Shown: positions 1 to 11,330 of the stretch, one piece after another
Layout: each line of letters begins with the position of its first letter
Position numbering within the stretch: the stretch's first letter is position 1
Source of the DNA: Tetmemena sp. SeJ-2015
Taxonomy: Eukaryota; Ciliophora; Spirotrichea; Sporadotrichida; Oxytrichidae
Reading direction: 5' to 3'
NCBI GenBank assembly: GCA_027382625.1
Contig: JAJKFJ010021287.1
Coordinates: 1-64,000, forward strand
DNA length: 64,000 nucleotides
Made by a program: the position numbers and the translations under genes
Notes under the pieces: model-generated
Databases searched by the model: none
What the model saw: the letters and a program-made list of their open reading frames with translations, nothing else
What the model was told of the DNA's origin: nothing

Positions 1-1480
1 TATAAGTTAATTTAATGACTATAAGAAACTAAGAAAATATGTCTAAAGAGAAAAAACAGACATCTAACTCATTAATACACTAAAAAAATACAATATAAAT
101 GCGTGATTTCGTGAAATGAAATGATGCTATTAACTCATTGCAGTGTAATTAACATAGTTGTGATAGTAGTAAGATGAAATCACGCAGTTTAATTGATGAA
201 TTTAAAGAGTCTTTAGATGATCAGATAGTCAGTTCAATGTGTCCATGGCCATGTACTAAGAGCAACCTTAGAATGGAGTTATCTCATCACAGAAAATTGA
301 TAACACTAAACAACCTAGGTGATTCTTTATCTACTCATCAAGCTCTATCATATGGTATATTAATATAGGGCATGTAAATTTTTTCGATTTTCGCAAATTG
401 TCCTTTTTTAGATTTGAGAGATCTGCCTTGTCTTAATTAAGTCTCTTCTGTAATTTTGGGAATGCGTGTATATCATATATAATGATCATTAATATCTATT
501 CACTATTTATCTAAGTATATAGGTTATGGGGTTTATATAGGTTATGGGGTTTACTTGCAAAAATAGCTGTATAGGCTTAATTTTAATAATTTAAGTAATT
601 TCATGAAGTTTATTTAAGTGATAAATTCTCTCAATAAATGATAGCTTTCGCAAATTAATTTATATATTTATTAACGCCTTATATTCAGGCATAAATTTAT
701 TTCCTCTTCTTCTATAGTATTAAAGTTAGTCTAGACAAAATAGACTCTCAATCATTAATTAGACTTTAAAACTCATAAAAACTTGCTTCTCTATCTCTTC
801 AAAGTCTAAATATGTTATTTATAAAAATACATATTAATTGAATATAAAAGTCTGAAAGAAACTTTTTAGTAATTATTGGCTTTTATTGGGGGTTTATGAT
901 TATAGTAGTTATTTTAATTCAAATCGGTGATTGTTTAAAACAATAAATCGAGAGTTGCAAAATGGTGACTGTTGAAATAGTAGATTCACCCCTTGATCTG
1001 CAGCATGTTCGACAGCTAATCAAAAATTAATATGAGATTCTTCTTTGATCAACTTTACAGCACCTCTCAGCAAGGAGAATTGGAACTTGCACTCCTCATC
1101 ATCCTCACTTCATCTGAACTTGTGTTGCTTTTAACTCTTGACTGAGCTCTCCTACACAAAAGTTGCTAGTTGAAAAGCTCTTAGAATTTTATGCTGAATC
1201 GAATGGTATAATCATTATTCAAATCAGAGATACTTCAACTACCATTATTTCTTTCATTTTAAAATAATTCTCTTTTATATTAAATTCTCAGATATATATC
1301 CTTTTACTATTTAAAACATAAACTATCATCAAATATTTAATTTTTTTCTTTCAATTATTATTTTTATTTGTATTCAGCAATTCCATTTTTAAAAGCTTTA
1401 TTCTTTATAAGCAAGCAAGATTTGCAATAAACCTTTTAGGAATTAAATTCAAATCATATTCTGAAATTGATAGCCATTTA
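1..1480. other. AT-rich spacer with no convincing gene
   Basis: This stretch is very AT-rich and gives no frame resembling the genes elsewhere in the window. One frame from the ATG at 174 to a TGA near 483 stays open only because TAA and TAG are read as Gln; it would give about 100 residues starting MKSRSLIDEF. With a single stop codon such lengths arise easily by chance, so I do not call it a gene. An 18-19 bp direct duplication (ggttatggggttta core) lies at about 520-560. The dispersed repeat is listed separately. Confidence 0.5.
885..1310 (+). repeat. Dispersed repeat, copy 1
   Basis: About 400 bp that matches 17190-17615 in the same orientation with moderate divergence. Shared landmarks in order are ggtgattg-tta-aaacaataaat, a block around gctgttgaaat, cttcttc-atcaacttt-a-agcacctctca, cttgtg-tgcttttaactc, a block around atgctgaatcgaatggt, and a weaker tail ending ttaaattctcag. 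No frame is conserved between the copies and no terminal repeats or target duplications were found. It could be an old non-autonomous element or a conserved non-coding unit. Confidence 0.7.
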
Positions 1481-1522
1481 TCTTTAGACTGAGTTTTATA
1501 AAGTAAAAGAAATTAGACCTGA

Positions 1523-1831
1523 TCAAATATTTCCTCCCTGCTTCATTCTTCTTCTGTTGTATTCCAATAACTTTAAAATAAAAAAAAAACACTTTTTGAC
1601 GTGACTCCTTGACTTTTCAACCTTGCCAACTTCTCTGCTAGGATCTATGACTCCACTCTTGTACTCTTTTACAACTTCCTTGGCCAAACCTGAATAGTCT
1701 TCATTAGCCTGAACTTTATAAAAGTATAGCATCTTGATGTTGGCTGCCTCATCAGTGGCTTCAAACTCTTTGAGGATTTTAAAAGTGTTCTCAAAGTTTT
1801 CCAATCGCATGTCCTCTTGCATCATATTCAT
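1523..1831 (-). CDS. Small unassigned protein (102 aa)
   Basis: An ATG-to-TGA frame without internal UAR codons encodes a charged, probably helical protein starting MNMMQEDMRLENFENTF. Its base composition is like that of neighbouring coding regions. The last 25 residues include a Phe run over a poly-T stretch that could instead be a short intron (gtgttttttt to ttaaag, about 21 nt) splicing to the Arg-rich end. I do not recognise the family. It could also be the last exon of the gene just upstream, since it lies less than 200 bp downstream on the same strand. Confidence 0.45.
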   Translation of the reverse strand: MNMMQEDMRLENFENTFKILKEFEATDEAANIKMLYFYKVQANEDYSGLAKEVVKEYKSGVIDPSREVGKVEKSRSHVKKCFFFILKLLEYNRRRMKQGGNI

Positions 1832-1984
1832 AGTTATTTTCTTTGCATATAAAAAACAGTAGTGTAATTTATTTTAACTCTTTGTGAGCTGAACACCTCC
1901 ATCCTTTATAAGCTGGTCTTTGTTCTAATTATTCATAGCTAGATGATCATTCTCAAGATAGTAGTTTTATAATAAAATGATTGT

Positions 1985-3420
1985 TCAATCATTTGTGGAA
2001 AATCTGAAATTAGTAGCATGCTGATATAACGTTTTAAAGCTTCTATCGGTTGAAGTTTGACTGTTCTCTTATTCCCTTTTCATGGTGCTGCTATTCTATT
2101 ATATTTTAGCTTATAAGACTAAATCTAGCTAATTAATATATTGATATGAGAGATGCTTCTATATTGAATGCTTGTAGTCCTAATCATGAAGGGAAGGAGT
2201 AGCCTCTAAAAAGCTCTGATTATATCGCTCTCTCTTTGTTGCAGCAATTTCTTTGTGAGGGATCTTATCCACTATTGATCCTCCTCCAACACTCATTCTC
2301 CCCTTTTTAAAAGTATTAGTTGCAGTTCCTAACCTTTACTTCCACACAACTTTGCTTAATAAATTAATATCCAATTTGTACTATGCTCTAAGGATTAGCT
2401 CTGTGGTTGCGATAGCCAAGTGGCGATAGAGGGTCTCAGTATAGTTCAAGGATAAGTTCTTTAAGACTTCCATTTCGATTATATTATAAGTTATTCATTG
2501 ATAAAATAGCTATGGATTTATCTTTGAGACTTGACATACTTTTCAGTTAAGGGTTCTTCTACACTTCTTCTTTGAGCCTTGAAAATTACCTTGCTTATAG
2601 GCATGGGTTTAAAGAAATCTTCTCTACCTACCCCTTGTTCATATTTGTAGCTATTCCTAGCAGATTCATCGCTGCTTTGCACTCTATACTAATTAGAAGA
2701 CCACTATGACTGGATGGGCAGAAGTTAGGACAAAGTAGATCTGTTATTAATTTTGCTATTACTTGCTGCATTATTTTGAATTTCCTTTCTCTTTTTAAAG
2801 AAGTTACTTGGCTTCGTTTTGTTCCTTACTTCTTCTGAATTATTGATTTAAACTAACTTATCATCTGGGTTTAATCCTAGCCTTAGTTAAGGTGTTGGAA
2901 TAGCAGCTTTTCTGTTATTCTTTTAAAATTCCTTCTCATTTAAGGAAGAGAAAAATTAGTCACTCTCCTCAGCAGGTGACTTTTCATGCAATAGCACCAT
3001 TGATTCATCCTCTCCTGCTCTGTAAAAACATTATTAATGTTTAAATACTTATATGTATGTGTTGCGATTTGAGTTGAGGGCAGTTGAAGGATGAACTTTG
3101 ACGACCTTACCCCAAGAGAAGAATGCCTTAACATTTGCCCTGTTTTTACGAATACTGCTATTTTTGGTAGGAGTACCTTAAACATCTGAATCCTTTAGAT
3201 TATGATTGTTCTATCTTGGCTGATATAGTCTGAGAGTACTTTCATCTACACTTGCAATATCCTTAGCAATGTTACTCTACTGAGATGGAGTCTTTATGTT
3301 ATCAATCCTGCTCAAATTCTGATTAACATTTCCTATCAAGTTTGAATTAAGATTTAATCTTATTCCGATCTACGACTGTTTATCTTTATGTGCATGCTAG
3401 GAAGGATTTTGCATTGACAT
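1985..3420 (-). CDS. Unassigned Asn/Gln/Ser-rich protein, one frame break
   Basis: From the ATG at 3420 the frame runs through Asn-, Gln-, Ser- and Lys-rich sequence with many in-frame TAA/TAG codons to a TGA near 2450. Around 2450-2480 a second frame takes over (MEVLKNLSLNYTETLYRHLA) and continues to a TGA at 1985, including a basic stretch and a short Gly run (MSVGGGS). The two parts may be exons joined by an intron I could not place, or one frame broken by an indel like those elsewhere in the window. Low-complexity composition suggests a largely disordered protein. No family is recognised. Confidence 0.45.
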
Positions 3421-3606
3421 ATATAAGCTATTAATATAATAATTGTCTAGTTGTTGAACTAGTATTATCCTGACTAAATTTGCTTCGTTTTATTTTTTCC
3501 TCTGAAAAATACGGGATCAAGGTCTAAAATGTCAAAGTTTTAGATCTTTTCTCCAGATATAAATCTTTTTCTCTCTTTTATTGTTATCTAATGAAGTTGC
3601 GATCAC

Positions 3607-5256
3607 TCAAACTTAACAAATAGACTTTTGAAGATTAAGGCTGCATTGAATTGATACCTTGACTTAGAGTTTAAAATAAAGAGTTTCCCTTTTCATGTCC
3701 ATTCCCAAGTTTGGTGTAATTTTAAAAGCTCCTTGGGGAGAAGGAGTTGGGATTGCTCCTTCCTTAGGAGTTTAGATTTCAAAAGCACACTTAGATTTTC
3801 TCTCCCAGGTGAAGATCAGTTTGTAAGTACTCCTCCTTACTTTCTCCTCAAACTTAAACTCTTTCTTTAACTGAGTGGCTGCTCTTTGAGTCTAGCTGCC
3901 CTTATTAGTTTAGGGGCGAAACTTAGAAGCTCTATTCTTAGTTTTATTGAACTTCTTCCTCATTTTAATCTTGCTCGCCTTCTTCGAAATGTTCGTTTAA
4001 TTTTTACATTATGCCAGAAGTTACTGAGTCTAAGAGTTTCTCTTTTTTAGAAAGCCTCTCTAATTTCTCTCTAAAGAGACTCTTGCAAGTTCCTCTTAAA
4101 TTTAAAACCTAAGGAAAAAAAGACAGATGTATTTTCTGGATCTACCTCCTTCTCTTCTGTTTTAAGACAATAATAACTTTTTATTTATTTACTCATTCTG
4201 TTCTTTTTATTCTCCGAAGTAAAGGTTTTAGAAAAAATTGCCCTACTTGTACTTTTTGAATGTGTTATAATCTTCTTAACATCTAATCATGAGTACATCA
4301 TGGTTACTGAGTTTGCTTTCAGGCTGCAGTTGGATTTTATACTACTTAATTAATCTTGCAATTCCGCTCTTCTCTTTAGCAAGATCTTAGATGTTCTTTT
4401 CTTCTTAAGTTATTTTATGAAGTTTAGCCTTTTTCTTTTCAAATACCTCTAAGTTTTCAAGAGCAGTGAAAACATCAAAGCTATCAGGAGAGGAGTGGAA
4501 ATATTCCTCCAATTTTTGGAGATGAGATTGAAGGCGTGAATTAGAGTAGCCATAAATTTAATCGTATGCTTCGTAAACTGCTGCTGCGCTTCTCTCTCCT
4601 CTAGCATCTCCAAAGAGCTTTTACTTTAGGTGGAGTACCTCTTTCAGTCGCTCTACTTTGATGGCAAAGAGAGCTTTTTATTCTCTGCGCTCTTTTTCTT
4701 TCTTCATTCTTACTTTGAAAGGCTCACTGGGGTCTAGTTTAATTCTATTGTTGCCTTCATCGAACAGCATTTCCTAAAAGCTCTAAGTGCTAAATGTGGG
4801 CCTGGGTTGACTGCGCTTGGAAGTTGGAGATTAAACCACAGAAATAGACTAGTTTAACATTGAAGATGTCTTTTGCAGGTCAGAATTAAATGCATCTAAA
4901 AATGAGTTTAATGTATATGAAGAAGGGAGTATGGCTGAAATGTTGTTGTTTTAGTTGCTTTAAGAGCCCATGCTGGATTTGTAGTTAGCTAGCATCATTC
5001 TTTTCTCCTTGCGAAGATTATCCCTAATCTCCTTTTATCTGTCTCGCTCTATGTCAATTAGACTGTCAATCACCTTAAATTCGCCTTTCTTCGACAGCTT
5101 TTCGAGAAGACTGCCCTATATTTGCTAATTAAGCTTAGCCTTGAGGGCAGCCTTGAACTCTTAGTGGGAGGGAGATGCGTAGGTCATTGGAAATTAAGAA
5201 ATATTGGGATTGGCTTGACCAGGTTTTGATTCTTCTACTACAGGGGTGAGTGACAT
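3607..5256 (-). CDS. Coiled-coil protein with LisH-like N-terminus (549 aa)
   Basis: One uninterrupted frame from ATG 5256 to TGA 3607 under the UAR=Gln code. Residues about 30-60 (FKAALKAKLNQQIQGSLLEK) resemble the LisH-like dimerisation helix found near the N-terminus of FOP, FOR20 and OFD1 centriolar proteins; that likeness is a family inference, not proof. The middle is rich in Lys, Glu, Leu and Arg, with heptad-like coiled coil. The C-terminal third is basic, then ends with a Pro-containing tail. A basal body or ciliary role would fit but is inferred. It is divergent from the coiled-coil gene at 5650 across a spacer of about 390 bp. Confidence 0.6.
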
Positions 5257-5649
5257 TTCAATGAATAATAAAACTATTTCCCTATTTAAAATCCAATGCT
5301 GTTTTATTTTAAACTTTCTCTACTGCTTTTCTTTCTTCTCTATTATGAATAATTCCATTCAAACTTAAATTTTTATTAAAAGAATTCTCATCATAATTTG
5401 CATTACTAAATAAAAATAATTTAACTCTATGCTAATTTGATTGAAGAGAAACATTATGCTAGATGAGATCTAGATTAATTTAAATTACATTGCAAATTGA
5501 AAATATTAACAGAAGTTTTAAATGTCTCAAGAAAATCACGCAACCCCAGACAAGAATCATTCTAAATTTTTAACATAATATTTTAATTGGAAGAGACTTA
5601 AAAGAGTCTTAAAAATAAGACTAAGTCAACAGAAGCATTGAATTTAAGT
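5257..5649. promoter_or_regulatory. Shared upstream spacer of two divergent coiled-coil genes
   Basis: The 393 bp between the minus-strand start at 5256 and the plus-strand start at 5650 are strongly AT-rich and contain no coding-like frame. Both 5' flanks must lie here, so it is the likely bidirectional promoter. No specific motif is claimed. Confidence 0.45.
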
Positions 5650-7865
5650 ATGAAGGAGAAACCTACTTTAGACAATTAAGAGGAAGAGGATTTGAGTAGG
5701 GCAGTTGTGGTATATGATGACAAGCGACCTAAACTGCTTGAATATTTTAAAGAAGCCCAGGCTAACTTGGACAAAGACCTTTTAAGAATAGTCTCAAAGC
5801 ATGTTGAGGACGTAAATGAAACTGAAGTCGCAAAAGTATTCAATTTATGCTGTACATATATTTTATAAATTAATTTCATAATATTTCTAAGTGAATGAGG
5901 ATGTGGTTATAGGCAGCGAAGATGCTACTGAATTCATCTAGCAGGAAATAAGTAAATTGAAGAAGCAAGAGATAGAGCGACTAAAAACTAAGCAGAGTAT
6001 AGCCATAAACCCTAAACTTGAGCAGAAAATTCTTAACAGTGACTTGCTGCCAGTTACTTCTCTCTTCCCAGGAGCAATACAAGCAAATTCTAGCTCTATA
6101 GTTGACTCCATAGCCTAATCTCCACATAGAAAGAACCTAAAAGTTCCTTAAATTCTATTATTACTTTGTCTAAAGATAATCAACAAAACGTAGATGGAAA
6201 GCAATAGACCTAGTAGAATTTGGAGGAGGCTAAGCTACTTGTTAAGAAAATTAATGAAGAAAAGAGAGACAGAGAGAGACGGAGAAAGGAATTAGAGAAG
6301 CTGGAGCAAGAAAGGACTCAAAAGGAAATTGAGGAAAGGTAGAGGAAACTAGAGTAAGACTAAGAGCGACTTGATGAGGAAAAGGCAAGAAAGAGATAGG
6401 AACTAGAGTTAAAGATTAGAGAGAGGCAGGAACAGCGACAGTTATCGCAATAGAGAATGGTCCTTGAAACTAAGAAACTCGGAAAGAAACCTAAGCTATA
6501 TCAAGAATTGGAACTCAAATACTAAGAAGAGAAGAATAAGAAGGCAGAGTAGGAGAGACTTGAAAAATTGAGGGAGCTGAAAGATGCACACAAGCCTATT
6601 CACAAAGAGGAAATTGAAAGCCACTCAAGGAAATATGAGGACTTAATGAGGTAGAAAAAGGAGGAGCTAAGGAAGAAAAGAGGTTTTGAAACTCACTATG
6701 AGAGTAGTGAGTAATTGAGAAACAACAACTACAAATCGAAGTTCTATGAGGACATCTTGCTTAATGAGAAAGAGTAAAAGGAGTTGTAGGGAAAAGAAAG
6801 ACAAGAAAAGAAAAAGTTATAGGAAAAGGTTGGAAGCTATGCTAAGTATGTGAAGGAGATGTACTGGCCACAAGTATCTGAGAACAAGCGCACTTAATTA
6901 GAGATGATGAAGGAGAACTTGAGACATCCAGTAAGAAGAGGAGAGGGTGTTGAGGAAGATAATACCTTGTATTCTGCTCCTGGCGGAGGCTATGGAGGTA
7001 GGCAGGTTCAATAGCCGGAAAGGAAGAATAACTTCGTGAGGCACAGCACAGCTGACAATAGAATAAACCAAGGAACCCACAAAAATAGGTTTAAGAACAT
7101 TGCAAGCTAGAGAAAGTCATCTCTTTTTTAAATTTGCACCAAGATACAGATGACAACTCATCTCATAGTCTTAATATTTTGGAATGTTTTAGCGGTTACA
7201 GGCATTAGAACGGCTTTTCTTCAGATCCTGAAGGTCCTCTGAATCCTGATATCAAACAGAAAAAGCCAAGAAGAAACCTCAAACCATTAGCCTAAAATTC
7301 TAGTATCAACTATAATTTTTATAAAGCATATTTTTATAAAAACGATTTAAAGAATTCGGAATTTTTGGAAAATTCATAAAAGAAATTAATCGAAAAGCTT
7401 TGATGCTTCGAAATCAAACTTAATATCTGATTTATTAAATACCAATAAAAGATAAAATGAGATAATTTATTTTTAAACTAACTTGATGTATCTCAGAACT
7501 AAGCTAACTCAAAGAAGCCTCCTATTGATTATCTGAGGGAGTTGAAGTCTAAGCGTCAGCAGTAGTAGTCGTCTAATGTGGAATAAAAGACTGCACTAGT
7601 AGCATTTGCATCTCAGGATATTGGAAGAGTGATGCACGATCCCTCACTCACAGAGATTGAAAAGTACAACTTAGTAAATAAACTGCATATTGTTAATTGA
7701 GTAAAGATCAGGACTGACTAACTTGAGAAAAAGGCAGGGCAAGAAGAGCAGATGCTCCAAATGATGGGGCCAAATACCAATAGAAATGTCGACAAAACTA
7801 TTGAAGTCAACGATATGTACATCGAAAGCATAAAAGCAAAACTCATGATGCTTGACTAAATATGA
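5650..7865 (+). CDS. Lys/Glu/Arg-rich coiled-coil protein, possibly ciliary
   Basis: The start is the ATG at 5650. An intron at 5852-5891 (gtacat to tctaag) joins Cys-Leu to NEDVVIGSED in phase. The central part (about 6240-6900) is a long charged coiled coil, with segments such as KKINEEKRDRERRRK. It is followed by a conserved-looking block, SYAKYVKEMYWPQVSENK, a Gly/Arg-rich linker and a C-terminal helical block ending near SIKAKLMMLDQ. Two single-base breaks occur: at about 6136-6143 (an A is missing from an A-run) and about 7120-7135 (a T-run). A further in-frame TGA near 7700 is removed by a 33-nt intron (gtaaat to gtaaag). The layout recalls ciliary coiled-coil proteins, but I cannot name the family. 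Confidence 0.6.
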
Positions 7866-8337
7866 CCCATTCACACAGATTTTATACTTCACAAAGCAAA
7901 TTAAATTTTATAAGAACGGTCTAATTTGAGAATCAATTTAAAATCATTGTTAACAAAATTATTTTATACGCCTTCATTTAATAGATTTAATTTTTTATTT
8001 AAATAAAACAATCATATTTCTTAAGCATTCATTAAGAATTATAAATTGAAGAGCTCTTGAATTCTACTTCATTAAAAATAAAATATTATTTCATTCATCA
8101 AATATGCTTAAGTGCTTTTCTTATTAAAAATAAATTGTATCATTAACTCATAAAGATATTGATTAGGATTAATTGAGATGTGTAAAATAAATATGCTAAT
8201 TAATTTATGTGTTTTTGTTACAAAGAGATTCAATGATGGCAATGATGGCAATGATTTGCTTTCCATCATATATTTTGGTCATTTGAAATAAGTGGATTCT
8301 TTCTAAGAATACTTTTATTAAATTTTAAAAATTCCTC
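7866..8337. other. Spacer between convergent genes
   Basis: About 470 bp of AT-rich sequence separate the stop of the plus-strand coiled-coil gene from the stop of the minus-strand surface protein. The only structure noticed is a short run near 8230-8250 where atggca occurs in tandem (caatgatggcaatgatggc). No gene or RNA is seen. Confidence 0.5.
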
Positions 8338-9815
8338 TCAAGGAATAGATTATAATGATGCTTTCTCGAGATGAATAGATTATAGTTGGTGTTGAGGTAC
8401 ATCTTCTTATGAAGACTCCTCAACATTTTGAGTATTTCTAATACCACCACTGATTTATAAAGTTTTAGACTATCTTTTCAATATTTGTGGGCTCTCTTTA
8501 TTGATTGCACATCCCACTGAATCGCTTTAACATTCAGCCCCAAATTTTTTAATCTTTTATTCATTTTTGTGTTCTGAGGCTACTTCCTTTTAAGAATGCT
8601 AATCATTTACCTCACTTTCCTCATTAAAATTTGTATCCGATTCTAAGTTAATAGCTTAGTATGCTGTCTTTTACGAGATAAGGAATATTCTCAATCCAAA
8701 TTTCTTAAAGCAGGGACATTTACACTTTATTACAAGATACAACAGTCCTCTCAATACAATAAAAATAAAGTCCTTTTTATAATACGATATTTGAAAGAGC
8801 ATTCAATAGAAATAGCATCAGCAGTTCTTAAAGAAGAACTTAGAAAGTAAATTATTGAGTGTAGTTTCTCAGGTATACAAGTGAAACTGTTTGAGGAAGT
8901 ACCACAGACACATATTTAAACAACTCCAGCTTCTAAAATTAAATATATATCCTTATTTTTAATGATGATAATCTTTAAGAGGGATAAATATCTTTCATAC
9001 TTAATAGTTTGTGGATTCTGAAGAGCTATTAAATTGGAAGTGAAAATTAAGTGCTTCTTTTGAGTAATCAAGGAAAGAAGAATAGCTCCGACTAAACCTT
9101 GGCATGTGTTAGAAGATAATTATTGTCTTGATTTAGAACACTTTTTATTCTTCTAAACTTCCTGATGAAAGTCAATTACTTGAGATTGTTTTTCACTTTT
9201 AGATTGAGGAGAATTTCCTTCTTGTTGCTTTGTGTCATTGTCCTTCTTCTTAAATACCTTATGAAATTTGGAGAAGATGTAGCCGACTGTATCATAGATA
9301 TCTTACTCCCTCCGCTCTCTCTGTTTTTACTTGAGTTTAACTAATCCCTTAGTTTTCAAGTCAAAGATTAGCATATAGATAAACTATATTTTAATATCTA
9401 CTGCATCAAATTTATAGCAACTTTGTTTATTAGAACTGGCGATACAAACTAAACTCAGTCCCATATTTTAAATGATGAATTATTTTAGCAATTTATAAAT
9501 TGAACTTTAAAGAATTAAATGAGTAATATTTCTGATGACTTCATATGCCACCTCTTCAATTTCTAGATAGAGATAGCCTTGTAAGAGTACATTAATAATA
9601 CTTAAAGTAATAGTTATGTCCAGACTAAGCTCAATAAAGTCAAGAATTCTAAAAATATTGAAGGTATTCCTGCACTTTCCAGGACCTGTACATTTTACTT
9701 TTATCAAGTAAACTATAATCAGAAGAAGGAAGAACTAAGTAGGCAGAAATAATAAGGGCAGGTACCTCAAAAATTAATTACAAGCATTTAAATAGTTTTA
9801 AAATCCTAGAGATAC
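8338..9815 (-). CDS. Membrane/C-terminal part of a Cys-rich surface protein
   Basis: Reading minus, the frame is open from about 9815 to near 8751. After a one-base break in a poly-T/A stretch at about 8765-8780 it continues to TGA 8338. A hydrophobic, probably membrane-spanning segment (YLPLLFLPTQFFLLLIIVYL) comes first, then LDITITLSIINVLL, a Lys-rich loop, and near the end IFIVLRGLLYLVIKCKCPC, followed by a hydrophilic Ser/Gln/Glu tail. It lies directly downstream of the Cys-rich ectodomain on the same strand, so I take it as that protein's membrane part. The joining introns between 9815 and 10245 were not resolved. A separate membrane gene is the alternative. Confidence 0.5.
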
Positions 9816-10244
9816 AAGCTTAGCAAATTAAATTAAATTAAATTAGGGAACAAATACATAGAACAGAACTAAATAGCTTCAGTAGATATTTGTTTAGATA
9901 TTAGAAATTATTACTAAAGCCGATGATTGATGGATGATTTGAGGTTTCATTTTTTGTTTAACGGAATCAGTATCTCTCCATTTGTGTGTTTAAAATTATA
10001 AGATATATCTGAGATGCTTCCTCTCGGTGATGAGTGTATATAAAGAATTAAGACAAAAATAAATTATGCATGCAATATTTTTAAATTAATCCTAACCTTA
10101 AAAAAAGAACCTAGTAATTAATCTCATAATTTCTTTTATTATAGCTAAAGCCTCATTAAATGCAATGGTGATCAAAGTTGCAGTTCCTAAATTTAATATT
10201 TTTTAATTACCTAATTAAAAATAATACAAAGCTTAGCTTCTGTT

Positions 10245-11330
10245 TAATCATTTTGATTATCATCATAAGAAACTTCAGTGTCTGCAGATGGCGTGTAAAT
10301 GATACAGTAGCCTTCTACAAATGTTTGCCCAAACACACATGGCTCATAACACACACCTTCATATAAGTTGTATCCTGATTCACATACAGTGATTTAATTT
10401 ATTATATATTCTGGAATTATTTATGTGCAGTTGGATCAATTTTTGCAAGTAAGACAATTGAATATATAACAAATTTATAAATAGAGATATTGAGTTAACA
10501 AGAAGAGCAAGTTTGAGAAGCTGGATTATTAAAGTATTGAGAGGGACAGTCACTCAAGCAACTATCCTTTGAGCCTTGAAGAAGAAAAAGCTCAAGGGTG
10601 CACTTATCACATTAGCTGGCTGATGAGCAAGACTAGCATATTTTATTTTAAGTAGCAGCCATCAAAGCACTTAGTACATATTTGCTCAGTGTTTTAGAAA
10701 TAGCCAGTTGGACATTTACTTACACAAGAATTTAAAATAAATATACAAGTAGATTTTTGGGTATTCTGGTCATATAGATAATATGGAGTTGAAGGTTGGT
10801 TACAAACAAGGCATTTAGAAGTGTCTTAATGGCTGCACTTAGTGCACCCTGTTTAACAGCCTAGTGAAATTTCAACACTTTAACTCGATGTCTGTAAAAG
10901 ATATCGCATGCTTTAGTCAGAGTAGTTGGTTATATTCATTTATACAAAATATACAATTTTTAATTAATATAATTCAGCAGCGCTCCTTGATCTTTTAATA
11001 TTTTTAAGTTTGGAGGATTCAAACACGTTAAGTAAATTTAACCTGACGAGCAATTATGCAAATATATAGAATTAATTTGCTTGGCCTGCGCAATCAATAA
11101 ATATGCTATCACCTAGATATACTAAAATAAATTTAATAACTAGAATTTAAAAATATCTGTAGTAGGGCGATTACTGCAAGGAACAATCTTAATAGAAATT
11201 TGCTTGAATGCTTAGGTAGTTGATAGAGTACTTAAAACCTGATAAATAAATAACTATTCATTTTATTTCATCACTTTAAATAATTAAAAGAAGTTTATGT
11301 TGAGATGGTAAGAAGAGTAGTTATCAAAGC
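10245..11330 (-). CDS. Furin-like / growth-factor-receptor Cys-rich ectodomain
   Basis: The minus-strand frames contain dense, regularly spaced cysteines typical of furin-like repeats of ciliate surface proteins: GCQTGCTKCSHQDTSKCLVC, then SCVSKCPTGYF, ICTKCFDGCYL, CDKCTLELFLL, SCLSDCPSQYF, TCSSC and finally VCESGYNLYEGVCYEPC. CxxC, GC and CP-x-GY/QY spacings recur as in insulin/EGF-receptor furin repeats. Several frame changes occur, so introns or base errors are present. Binding partner and function cannot be read from the sequence. The membrane segments at 8338-9815 probably belong to the same protein. Confidence 0.6.

Noticed and set aside
174..485. 103-codon ORF near the left end
   Set aside because: No conserved motif; with one stop codon an open frame of this length in AT-rich DNA is weak evidence.
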